From Sphaerolaimus hirsutus (taxonomy: Eukaryota; Nematoda; Chromadorea; Monhysterida; Sphaerolaimidae), in NCBI GenBank assembly GCA_964036195.1, contig OZ038457.1:20053147-20117146 (forward strand): a DNA stretch of 64,000 nucleotides, in the 5' to 3' direction. The translations under genes and the position numbers were made by a program. Every line of letters starts with the position of its first letter. Within the stretch, counting starts at the first letter, position 1. Shown in pieces: positions 1-11,000 of this stretch. A model generated the notes under the pieces. That model searched no databases and had not been told where the DNA came from. It was given only the letters and a program-made list of their open reading frames with translations.

Positions 1-165
1 AGGGGGGAGCTTGGGGGGAGGGTTGCCCCCCCCCCCCCCCAATCGGCCAGCTATCTATCTATTCCAGAGGCCGCACAGCTATCTATCTATCCCGAAGCAA
101 AAATTTTGGCTACTACCCCCAAAGACCCCCCCCCCCAAAATCGCTCAGCTATTAAAACATATATA
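1..165 (+). mobile_element. Partial C-run/TATC-type repeat element (R1), cut by window edge
   Basis: This is the head of a repeat about 500 bp long that recurs across the window. It has a C homopolymer, then repeated AGCTATCTATCTAT, then a second C run followed by AATCGCTCAGCTATT. Other copies lie near 3155-3510, 5500-5800, 8186-8612, 12110-12620, 31080-31330, 32440-32925, 35060-35260, 59228-59730 and 61860-62120. No open reading frame of its own is visible, so it looks non-autonomous. The class is unknown. Confidence 0.6.
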
Positions 166-600
166 TTTGTGAGTGAATTGCGTGCTATTTAAGTATGCCT
201 AATGTAAAAGATAGGACGCACAATCACAGGCCTCATTGTGCCCGATTCGTGTGTGTTTTTGCACACAATGCAGTCACTATTTATTAGTACAAATGCCCTT
301 TACAAACACGATCCACAATCTTGACAAACAGGGTTAGTAGATGGCAAAGTTGCTTCCCAAGAATGCAATTGCACATAGGGGGTTGACTTGAGTTTTTAGG
401 GGCTGAGTTTACAATTCAGGGTTGAGTTGATGGGTGTTTATAAAATAGGGTTGAGTTAACAGAAGTTTAAAAATAAGGGGCTGTTGACACAAGTTTACAA
501 ATTAGAGGCTGAGTTTATGGGAGTTGAGTTGATGGGTGTTTGCCAAATTAGGGGCTGAGTTTATGGGAGTTAACAATAACATTACCATAATCCTTAAGTG
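166..600. repeat. AT-rich DNA with degenerate short repeats
   Basis: From about 370 to 580 a unit like GGGGCTGAGTTTATGGGAGTT repeats irregularly. The same unit reappears at 2083-2125, just after the 115-bp satellite. The satellite therefore seems to be embedded in this older array. I see no gene here. Confidence 0.5.
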
Positions 601-2070
601 AGGCCCCCGGGGCTAACAAATATAAATTGTGATATAATGCATTTGTGGGTTACTGATTACAATGATTTGAAATATGCACTCCATTCTGACAGTACATTAC
701 GATAACCCTGAAATTGAACCCAAAATGGGGCCAAAACTTTCAAATTGTGAAATGATGCATTGTGGGTTTCTAATTGCACTGATTTGATATATAATGCACT
801 CCATTTTGACACTACATTACCATAACCCTGAAAATGAACCACTGGGGCCAAAAACTTTCAATTTGTGAAATGATGCATTTTTGGGTTTCTGATTGCACTG
901 ATTTCAAATTTAGGTTTCTGATTGCACTGATTTGATATATGCACTCCATTTTGACACTACATTACCATAACCCTCAAAATGGACCCATGGGGTTAAATAC
1001 TTTCAATTTGAGAAATGATGCATTTTCGGGTTTCTGATTGCACTCATTTGAAATATGCACTTCATTTTGACACTACATTACCATAACCCTAAAATGAACC
1101 CCCTGGGCCAAAAACTTTCAAATCATAAAATGATGGATTTGTGGATTTCTGAGTGTAGCGATTTCAAATATGCCCAGGGCTTAAAAAATTAGAAATTGTG
1201 AAATGATTCAATGTGGGTTTCTAATTGCACTGATTTGAAATATGCACTCCGTTTTGACACTACATAACCCTGAAAACTACATAACCATAACCCTGAAAAT
1301 GAACCTCTGGAGCCAAAAACTTTCAATTTGTGAAATCATTCATTTTTGGGTTTCTGATTGCACTGATTTCAAATATGCACTTCATTTTGACACTACATTA
1401 CCATAACCATAAAAATGAACCCCCTAAGCCAAAAACTTTCAAATCATAAAATGATGCATTTGTGGGTTTCTGATTGTAGCGATTTCAAATATGCACTCCA
1501 TTTTGACACTACATTACTAAAACCCTGAAATTGAACCCCTAGACCCAAAAATTTCTTATTGTGAAATGATGCATTTTGCAGGTTTTGAATTGCACTGATT
1601 TGAAATGACTCAATTTCAACTCTACATTACTGTAAGCCTTAAATTGAACCCATGGGGCTAATAAATTAGAAATTGTGAAATGATGCATTTGTGGCTTTTT
1701 GATTGCCTTGATTTGAAATATGCACTTAATTTTGACACTACATTACCATAACCCTGAAAATGAACCCCCAGGGCCAAAAATTTTCAAATCATAAAATGAT
1801 GTGTTTGTGAGTTTCTGATTGTAGCGATTTCAAATATGCACTCCATTTTGACACCACATTACTAAAACCCTGATAATGAACCCCTGGGCACAAAAACTTT
1901 CAATTTGTGAAATGATGCGTTTGTGGGTTTTTTATTGCAGTGATTTGAGATGTGCACTCCATTTCTACTCTACATTACCATAACCTTTTAAGTCTAACCC
2001 CTGGGGCTAAAAAATTGAAAATTGTGAATTGATGCATTTGTGGATTGATGATAGTGATTTTTTGAAATAT
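600..2070. repeat. Tandem satellite, unit about 115 bp, about 12 copies
   Basis: Each unit carries AAATGATGCATTTGTGGG, then GATTGCACTGATTTGAAATATGCACTCC, TTTTGACACTACATTACC and ATAACCCTGAAAATGAACC in order. The GATGCATT mark recurs near 754, 868, 1014, 1128, 1332, 1450, 1565, 1679, 1793, 1908 and 2026, giving a period near 115 bp. One unit (around 903-940) holds an extra local duplication and one (around 1200) is shortened. Short open frames here are repeat artefacts. Confidence 0.85.
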
Positions 2071-2139
2071 TCATACCATTTTCCAAATTAGGGGCTGAGT
2101 TTACAGGAGTTTCCAAACTAGGGGCTGTGTTTACAGGAT

Positions 2140-2680
2140 TAAGAGGGGGTCCCCATGGGGTGCCATTTTTGGGGGGTCTCCAGGGGGTGCCATTTTCTGG
2201 AGGTACATATGGGGGTGCCATTTCAAGGGGGTCCACATGGGATGCCATTTTTTGGGTGGTCCCCAGGGGTGCCATTTTTTGGTGGTCCTCAGGGGGGTGC
2301 TATATTTTTTTTGCGGGGGAGTCCATAGGAGGTGCCATTTTGGGGGGGGGGGTCCCCAGGGGGGTGCCATTTTTGGAGAGTCCCCAGGTGGAGCCAACTT
2401 TGGGTGGGTCCCCAGGGGGTGCCATTTTTGCGGGGGTTCCTAGGGGGTGCCATGTTTGGGGGTCCCCAGGGGGTGCTATTTTTGGGGGGTCCCAAGGGGG
2501 TGCCATTTTTGGGGGGTCCCTAAGGGGTGCCATTTTTTGGTGGTCCTCAGGGGGTGCCATATTTGTGGGGCCCTAGGGGGTCCCATTTTTGGGCGGTTCC
2601 CAGGGGGTGCCACTTTTGGGGGGGTCCCCAGGGGGTGCCATTTGGAGGGGGGTCCCCATTGGGGTGTCAGTTTTTGCAAG
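2140..2680. repeat. G-rich minisatellite, unit about 27-30 bp
   Basis: About 18 degenerate copies of GGGGTCCCCAGGGGGTGCCA followed by TTTTTGG are arrayed head to tail. One strand is strongly G-rich, with many GGGG runs. Open frames of up to 149 codons on both strands (Gly/Val-rich or Pro/Trp-rich) come from the repeat and are not genes. Confidence 0.9.
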
Positions 2681-2699
2681 CCTCTGAGTAGTGGGTACC

Positions 2700-3150
2700 T
2701 ATAGCAGGATTCGCTCCAACCTTCAGTTGGGTTTTGTGGTTCTCTACAATTAATACCACAAGGATTTACAAACACAAAAAGAACAGCAAAGCACAAATGT
2801 AACCAATTGAAGATTACAACAAAGTTTGACACCTTGCAAAAACCACACTATCATATCACAAAACCTATACCACACAGAATGCACACTGCATACCATCATA
2901 CCAAATCGCAAACTGTCCACATTTTACTACTGAGTTTCATGCCCAACCATTTTACAGAAGTTTACAAAAATCCATTCCAAAACATTGCATCTTTGGTATT
3001 GGTCTTGTTATTGTTGGTACATTACATACTGCATTTCAAAACACATGCCTAGCATGTGGGCAAACTTGACTAAAGTATCATATTTTCTCCAATGGTATTA
3101 ATTGTAGAGAACCACAAAACCCGACCGAAGGTCGGAGAGAATCCTGCTAG
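2700..3150. mobile_element. Small inverted-repeat element (MITE) with 58-bp termini
   Basis: The left end (from 2702) begins TAGCAGGATTCGCTCC and runs through TTTTGTGGTTCTCTACAATT. The right end (3090-3150) is its near-perfect reverse complement and ends GAATCCTGCTA. The interior is AT-rich with no coding capacity. A TA duplication may flank it, which would fit Tc1/mariner-type mobilisation. Confidence 0.75.
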
Positions 3151-3154
3151 TCTA

Positions 3155-3510
3155 TCTATCTATCTGGAGTAGTTTTTGAGAAATTTTGCCCCAACTTTCA
3201 CTCAAAATCACTAATTTTTGCACCTTTTTATAGTTTTTCATTTTCAAAATCGTGCTCTCCGTCTATATGCATCATTATATGCCTGTTTTAGCCTGTTTAG
3301 CCATTTTAAACCTACTTTTAGCCACTTTTAACCACCGATTATTAGCGATTTTTTCGTCTTTCTGCCTTTTATTCACTGAAAAAAGCCTACATATTTTGCC
3401 CCCGCGAGCCCCCCCCCAGAAATTTTTTTCAGCTATCGATCCCTCCGGAGGAGCGATTTGCTATTTATCTATCCAGCCCCCGCGAAGGCCAAAATCTTGG
3501 AGACCCCTGA
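3155..3510 (+). mobile_element. R1 repeat copy
   Basis: It carries the conserved order TATCTATCTATCTGGAG, GAGAAATTTTGCCCCAAC, AAAAAGCCTACATATTTTGCCCC, AGCTATCGATCCCTCCGG and a terminal CTTGGAGACCCCTGA. It is missing the first C-run module. Confidence 0.6.
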
Positions 3511-3595
3511 CTAGAATGTATAATAGGTTTGTCAAACTGTCAAGTGCCAGTGGCAGTGCTATTTGGATGTAGAATTTGGTTACTGAAATTCCCCT

Positions 3596-5425
3596 TAGCC
3601 TGCGTTTACACGTTTTTTTGTGATGACTCGACACGACAACACTAAAAAGGTCAATAAGTTGAGTAAAAAGGTTCCAAATTCATGAGAAAAAGTGGTCAAT
3701 TGTGCATTCTACCTAGGCAAATAAGCATGTCAAATTGCAGAATCGTGCTTGTAGCTCAACTGTTATAAATGTTTGAAGAATTTTGCCGTTGTCAGACAGT
3801 CTCCCAACAGCCTGCAACAACAGCAAACATTTTTCAAATGTCATAACTCTTGAGGTACAAGTAGGGTTCAAACGGGATCCTGATCCTGATCCTGATCCTG
3901 AATCCCGAGAAACTTCAGGATATTGTGGCCCCGATCCCGATCATGAAATCTCAATCCCGATCCCAATCCCGAAATATGAAAAAGCCAATATCGATCCCGA
4001 TCCCAAGGATTCCAGGTACTGTTACCCCGTGGACAACTTCCCCCCGGAGTGTGTTGTATTAGCATTTTGTCCGTGTTGCATTAGCGTTTGTCCGTGTTGC
4101 ATTAGCGTTATGTCCGCATGGACATAACGCTAATGCATCACACCACGGGGTAGGGTTGGCACTTGATTTTTTTTTTTATCAAAGAGTGGAAACTGATTTT
4201 AATTTAAAAAATCAAAAGGCAAAATTTCTGGTAAACTTGCACTAGGTATTTTGCATTTTTTTGCGCGCAAGCACGCAATTTCTCATACATATTACCATTG
4301 GTGCTGTTTTCATGGGTTTTGGGGCATTTTTAGTGTAAAATTTTCCATTTATTCATGTTACCATGTAATAAAAAGCTGTGATATGCTAGTGTAGTATATA
4401 ATATCAAACCAATTTGCTCCCACATACATCTACAGTGTGTAACATCACTGTGGATGTATTAGCCTTCTCTTACAACCTTATTTTAACACTATTCCATGCT
4501 GAACTTCACTTGAAATCACGAAACGTCGACAAAAGGCGATATACATAATAAGTTGATGTAAAATGGATATTTTTGAAAGAAATCACTGCTTATAATACTA
4601 TCCCATGACTCCACAGTCATAATATGACCACAATAGACATAACAATACATTGTCTGACACTCAACATACACATATTTTTTCTCTATCACCCCATTTTGGG
4701 CGATTTAAAAAAAATCTGATTTTAATTTTTTTTAAATCAATTTTTTTATTAAAAAAATGAATTTAAAAAAAATCAAGGCGTTTAAAAAAATTGATATTTT
4801 TCCAACCCTACCACGGGGGGGAAGAAGTCCATGGGGGGAAACGTGAAGTTAACCCTTTTAAAGGACCATTTTGTATGCAGTTTGCAAAAAATTTGCGCGC
4901 GACTGCGCATTTCCCCACCTCCCTCTATATAGTAGACAGTGTTGTGAATGACAATGCCAGGCAGCCCATTGCGCAGTGCCTAAATGAATCTATAGCATTG
5001 TTTCAAATGCCAAATTAATCCAACATCTCTGGCATCCATTGTTTTTGGTATTTTGGGGCATTTTGTGAAATGTAAAGAAAAAACACTGAAAACCTGAATT
5101 TTTTAAGGCCTACATCCCGATCCAGAAAAAACGCCAATCCCGATCCAAAAGGTCAATCCCATTCCCGATCTTGATCCCGAAATCTCAAAAAGCCAATCCA
5201 GATTCCGAAATCTCAAAAAAACAATCCCGATCCCGAAAAGTCTATCCCGTTTGAACCCTAGCTACAGCCTACAAGCACGATTTTGCAATTTGACATGCAA
5301 ATTCGCCTAGGTAGAATATACATTTGACCACTTTTTCTCATGAATTTTGAACCTCTACTCACCTTATTGAACTTTTTAGTGTTGTCCAGTCATCACAAAA
5401 AAGCTGTAAACGCGGCCTCATTCTT
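3596..5425. mobile_element. Long-TIR element carrying two further nested elements
   Basis: The left arm (3596-3770) and right arm (5260-5425) are about 160-bp inverted repeats that share TGCGTTTACACGTTTTTTTG, GACAACACTAAAAAGG and GAATCGTGCTTGTAG. The middle element (3864-5258) begins AGGGTTCAAACGGGATCC, ends CCCGTTTGAACCCT and is filled with GATCCCGATCCCGA arrays. Inside that, 4151-4809 is an AGGGTTGG element flanked by an 8-bp direct repeat CCACGGGG. This gives three successive insertions. Confidence 0.75.
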
Positions 5426-5499
5426 TTTTCTTTCACTTGAAACCACACGCCAAAAGACTATTTTGAGTTTTTGTTGGGTGATTGCCATGTAAAATCTTT

Positions 5500-5800
5500 G
5501 AAACCTTCCTAAATCTTATAGCTATCTATCCATCCTGGAAGCAATTTTTTGGCTACTATCCCCTAAACCCCCTCCCCAATCACCCAGCTATCTACCTATC
5601 CGAAGCGATTTTTGAGAAACTTTTCCCAAATTGTTGCTCAAAATCGCTACTTTTCATGTGTTTATATAGATTTTCACCTCCAACATCGTTAGTAAATACA
5701 TGTTCATTATTACCTATTTTCGGCTACTTTGGCTATGAAAAAGCCTATATATTGAACACCCGTGAACCCCCATCCAAAGCCCCCAAAGTGTGCAAAATTC
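5500..5800 (+). mobile_element. R1 repeat copy, diverged
   Basis: It contains AGCTATCTATCCATCC, GGCTACTATCCCCTAAACCC, CGATTTTTGAGAAACTTT and AAAAAGCCTATATATTGAAC in the family order. It lacks the final CCTCCGGAGG module. Confidence 0.5.
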
Positions 5801-6070
5801 TGGCTGAAACAACTCGCATCAAACCAAAAACAAAAAAACATGGAACCAAAGCATTGAAACCACCATGTTGAGTTGTCCAGTTTTTATTCATTTACCATTG
5901 TTAAGCATTAAATTTCGTGAGTAAACTTGGGGTTGGGGCTAGGCTAGGGTTGTGTGAATCAGGTTCATAATGCACGATTTTTTTAGTAATCCTAGTGATA
6001 ATCTATTTTTATCTACAATCTGCTCATGTTGTTGTGACTGCTTAAACATTATATATTAATAACATTTTAG

Positions 6071-6163
6071 CTGCACCTGGGTCTGGGTACATCTACAAAA
6101 TCAGCCCTAATTATGTAGTGACCAGACAAGCAGATTTGGAAGCCACATACAGAATGTGCATAG
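6071..6163 (+). CDS. Possible coding exon of unknown gene
   Basis: An acceptor-like AACATTTTAG at 6061-6070 is followed by an open frame reading APGSGYIYKISPNYVVTRQ and continuing to ...YRMC with normal amino-acid composition. A possible donor follows near 6163. It lies upstream of, and on the same strand as, the kelch gene and could be an early exon of it. I cannot match it to a family and no phase check is possible. Confidence 0.25.
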
Positions 6164-6413
6164 TCAATTCACAAACTTCTGGTTGATCAGATTGCTCAAT
6201 ATTTATTTAATGTCTTTCAGTGTTGCTTTACTGTGCTGCACAGGGGATAAATCACTTCTACATGTAAACTTAAAAATTTATATTTGAGAGATAATCACTA
6301 CCCTACCCAAACATGCCTGTAGATACACTCCATGTTTCAACCCCCTTAGCAGAAATCAGGTTATAGGGAAATCAAATTTCATATATTCAGCTGGTTTTGT
6401 CTGACAATCGACT

Positions 6414-7466
6414 TAGGGTGTCAAAAAAATTTTTTATGGAAAACGGAAAAGGTAAAATTTGAAAGCTACCGGAAAACGGAAAGGGTAAAAAAAATTATCG
6501 GCCGGAAAACGGAAAGGGTAAAAAAATTTATCGGCCGGAAAACAGAAAACAGAAAAATGAAACGCCAGAAAACGGAAAACGGAAAGCGAAATTTGCACGG
6601 AAATGGAAAAAGTTAACAAAATTTTGCTAGAAATGGAAAAATTGACATGAAACACCTGCATGCAGGTTTGCCTGTTTAGCTATGATTGTGGTAGCTGTAT
6701 AGTTTTGAATTTTTGATTGTACCAGTGTAACTTTACTTGTACTGAGCATCTGAACTGAATCAGCAAAAATCACTACAAAAGGATCAAAGCAACAACAATA
6801 CTTGGAATTTAGCAAAATGGATCGGTGATGTAACATCAAAGTAAACAGTGTAAGAGCACATTCAGCAGACTGCAATGTATGCAACCAAAATGCCAGGGCT
6901 GAGTTGGATACAAGTGAAGAATCTTTCATGGAGATGGTATCATTATGAAGCATTTTCTTCTGAAAAATGCATGGCATGCAGTCTGCAGAGTATATGAGAC
7001 GATATAATGCCACATAGTGCCACAAAATATCACTGTGTCAAAATCAAATGGTGTAACAATAACATAATCAACTTATCAGCTGTTTCAGAGTTCAAATTGT
7101 TACAAATAAAGTGGGACTTAAAAATGCCAGTGGAAAAATATAAAATACAGAGCAGAAAAACTATGGGAAACTTTCAGAAAACTGAAAATCTAGCTGGAAA
7201 ACAGAAAAAATGGTCTGGAAAAATGGAAATGGATCTAGCCGGAAAACAGAAAAATTGTCTGGAAAAACGGAAATGGATCTAGCCGGAAAACGGAAAAATG
7301 GTCCGGAAAAACGGGAAGGGTAAAAATTTTCAGCTGCTGGAAAACGGAAAGGGTAAAAATTTTCAGCCGCCAGAAAATGGAAAATGGAAAGGGTAAAAAA
7401 ATTTCAGCGGACGGAAAACGGAAAGGGTAAAAATTTTCCTCTGGAAAACGGAACGTTGACACCCTA
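6414..7466. mobile_element. AGGGTGTCAAA-TIR element filled with GGAAAACGGAAA arrays
   Basis: The element starts AGGGTGTCAAA and ends GTTGACACCCT. Both ends are lined with simple arrays of GGAAAACGGAAAGGGTAAAA, and the centre (6660-7130) is ordinary AT-rich DNA. A second copy in the other polarity is at 19614-20195. Long open frames such as phenylalanine-rich ones come from the array. Confidence 0.8.
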
Positions 7467-7469
7467 ATT

Positions 7470-8049
7470 GCACTATTCCCAACAAATTCCAATTGTTCTG
7501 ACAGATAGAGGTGCATGCACTTAAGAAAGGCCATTTGTGAAATAAAAAATGTGTAAAATTGCTGTTAATATTTATTTATGATAGATTTTCCAAAGTTGAG
7601 GGCCAAAAGTAATGCTTGTTGTTTCTTGGCTGCGCTCTAAGTTAATATTATTATAATTTGCTGGCAGTTATCATTGCCATGTGATGGTGACCTGATGGAA
7701 AACAATAATACAGCATTTATTGAAAAAGTGACATGTCCTTCACAGTACTTGCTTACTGACAAATCCGGTAATTTTATGGAATGTTCAAGGGTCTAGGAGT
7801 TCAACAGTACCATGGGTCCAGTAGAACAGTATACGATTGTTGGGCATTGCTGGGGTAATTGAACATTATTATACTGTTTAAAAGTAATTACAAAAAATTG
7901 CTTGTGTGCATTTTAGTCTGGTAAGTATAAACCAAGTGAGTAAATTTGAAAAAAGTGACAAAATGAAATGAAAAATGAAAAAGATTAGCACATCATTAAT
8001 AACTTGGGTAAAGAACAAAAGTTTGTGAACAGACCAGATACTATCCTAG
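7470..8049. other. No recognisable feature
   Basis: This is AT-rich single-copy-looking DNA with no convincing exon or inverted repeat. It probably belongs to the 5' part or an intron of the kelch gene that follows. Confidence 0.4.
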
Positions 8050-11000
8050 CATGGAACTTATGCCTGGCGGAAGGGTGTTGTCATGTGGAGGCTGGGATGG
8101 ATCTGCAGGAATTGCCACATGCTTTGTGTTAGTTTGGAAATACACAGCAACTCCAGGTTTATTTAAAATACCAAGTGCATGATATTACTGGGCTGGGGGG
8201 GGGGCTGCCCCACCCCCAAATCCCCCAGCTATCTATCTATCAATTTTTTGCCTATCTATCCCCCAAATTGGCCAGCTATTTGCCTATATGGAGCGATTTT
8301 TGAGAAATTTCACCCTTATTTTCATACCTTTTTATAGTTTTTCACCTTCAAAATCGCGGCTTTCACTTATACACAAGTTTATATACCTATTTTTAGCCAT
8401 TTTATCCTGTTTTAGCTACTTTTAACCTGTTTTTAGCGATATTTTCCCCTTTGTGCCTTCTATGCATTGAAAATACCCATATATTTTGCCCCCGCGAGCC
8501 CCCCCCCCAGAAATTTTTTTCCGTTATCTATCCCACCAGAGGAGCGATTTGCTATCTATACAGCCCCCGCGAGAACCAAAATCTTGAAGACCCCTGCCAC
8601 ACCAGACAAATTTGTTAAGGCAGACACCCCCAGACCCATCATGCAACTGAAGCAAATTCCAGTTAAAAATTGAATCTGATGGCTGGAGTCACTGGACCCA
8701 TTGGCACCCTTTTCATTTTTTTCTGGCTGGGTTACTCTAACTGCTTGAAGTCTCTCAAAATGTACAGAAGTGTTGCATTGCAGATAGTTGCATCATAGAT
8801 TGTTTTGCAAACAGGTACTTTTTCAGGTACTATTTAGAAACTGGTGAGACAAAATGGGCGCCGACCTTGCTCAATGGGCTGGACAGGCGTCATTCTGCAT
8901 TATGCTATTACAATCACAGAATGTACATTGTGTCTGGGTACAAAGCGGATGCAAGTAAATTAATTCAACAGAATACCAGCATGCTGCAGAACAATAATGT
9001 AAAATGTTTGACTTTTTAGGGGTGGAGTCAATAGATGTGAACCTTGGAGCATGGGTGGCAGAACCTAATGTCACTTACGCGAGATATCACACAAATGCAG
9101 CTTGCCGCGTGTATCACGATAAAATGTATGTAGCTGGAGGTATAACACCAGAAGGTGGTACTACTAGGATTGAAGTGGAAGTGTTGGTACACATTTTGCC
9201 TTCCTTAACATTAATTTTGTGACTTCTGGGGACTTTAATCACAAGGCACCCAAATATTTCTCCTTGGCTTATCACCGAGCAGATGTTAAAATTATCAACT
9301 TCAGAGAATCAGTGTCCAACATGAACAGCTGTGTCAGCCTAGCATTGATTACATTCCAACGTTTCACTTCAATATTTGTCAATATCATAGGCTTTGTTTA
9401 CATATGATTCTGCTTAGCTGCTATTTTTAAATATTTTATTCATTTCTACATTTTCATTTTGATGTTGTGTGTGACATCATAACATGCTGCGAAGTGACAG
9501 TGTGATAGCATGTTTGGTGGTAGTAGTGAAAATGTGCCAAATTTGCATTCACATTTTATAGAAACAATAAAATACTTTCAAAAATGGTGAAGAAAAATGA
9601 CAAATTCTTCTGTAAACAACTTTGACAACAACTGTTTCACCAGAAAAAATATTTTGCACACACACTAGGGATGGCCAAAATATGTTTTTAATGACTCTGT
9701 TACCCTGGGTTTTTTTAAACATGTTTTTTATATAATTAAACTGTTTTTTTTAGAATGCTCCCAAATATGGTTATGGGTCAACATATACAGGTATATCATA
9801 CAATCTCCAGTACTTTGCTAAATATAGTCAAAGAATGGCTGTGGAACCATGGGACAGCATTATAAGTGGTTAGTTCTGTCAAAAATATAAATTTTTTGTC
9901 AACTTTTGTGTGTTTCACACCATAGAAGTATGTGGGAGCACATAGGCTGGATATTATATACTACACTAACATATAACATATAACAATTATTAAACAATAG
10001 CATGAACAAATGGAAGCTTTCACACTAAAAATGCCCCAAAACCAAACCAAACAACCGCCAATGGTAATATGTATGTGAAATGTCCCACTTGCGCGCAAAA
10101 AAATGCAAAATACCTAGTGCATAATACAAAAAAAATTTGCTGATGTTTTAAAAAAATGGTTTCGATGCCTGTTTTAAAAAACATCCATCCCTAATACACA
10201 CCATAATTGACTATTCTATCTATTTCATTACATTGAACAATCCAGTGTGTGGCTAGTTGGGTCTAGGGGTGGCCAGTGTTTTTTAACCATCTTTTTTAAA
10301 AAAATGTGTTTTTTAAACAGAGGCATCGAAACCATTTTTTTAAAACATCAGCCCAAATTTTTTGTACTTATGCACTGGGTATTTTCCAATTTTTGGTGCG
10401 CAAGCCCGCAATTTCACATACACATTACCATTGGTGGTTGTTTTCATTGGTTTTGAGGAATTTTTAGTGTGAAAGCGTTTATTTGTTCATGTTAGTGTGT
10501 AATAATAAGCCGTGATATTTATGTTAGTGTAGTATATAATATACAGCCAACGTGCTCCCACATACTTCTACAGTGTGAAACATCACCCTTCTCTTATAAC
10601 CTTATTTAAGCACCATTCCATGCAAAACTTGACTTGAAGTCACTAACATTCGACAAAAGGCAATATACAAACAAATCAACAAAAATGAAAAATGAAAAAA
10701 CAATTTTTGACAGAAATCACCACTTATAATGCTATGCCATGGCTCCACAGCTATTCTATGGCTATATTTAGCATCACAAAGTACTGATATACCTGTATAT
10801 GCTGACACATCAGTAGGGTTCAAACGATATGACTTTTTGATATCGATATTTGATTTTTTTTTCTGAAACTCGATATTCGATATCGATACGATATGGAACC
10901 TCGATATCGATATTTGATATTAAAAAATGGTCGATATTCGATATTCGATATATCGATATTTATGATATTCGATATTGCAATTTGCTTTTGGTATAGCAAG

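Noticed and set aside
2127..2832. Overlapping open frames of 60-150 codons, Gly/Val-rich and Pro/Trp-rich
   Set aside because: They are translations of the G-rich minisatellite on both strands; repeat length drives the open frame.
9756..9872. Exon-like segment in the middle of the kelch gene
   Set aside because: The same sequence (AACATATACAGGTATATCA and CATGGGACAGCATTATAAG) is the conserved centre of the AGGGTTGG/AGGGATGG transposons.
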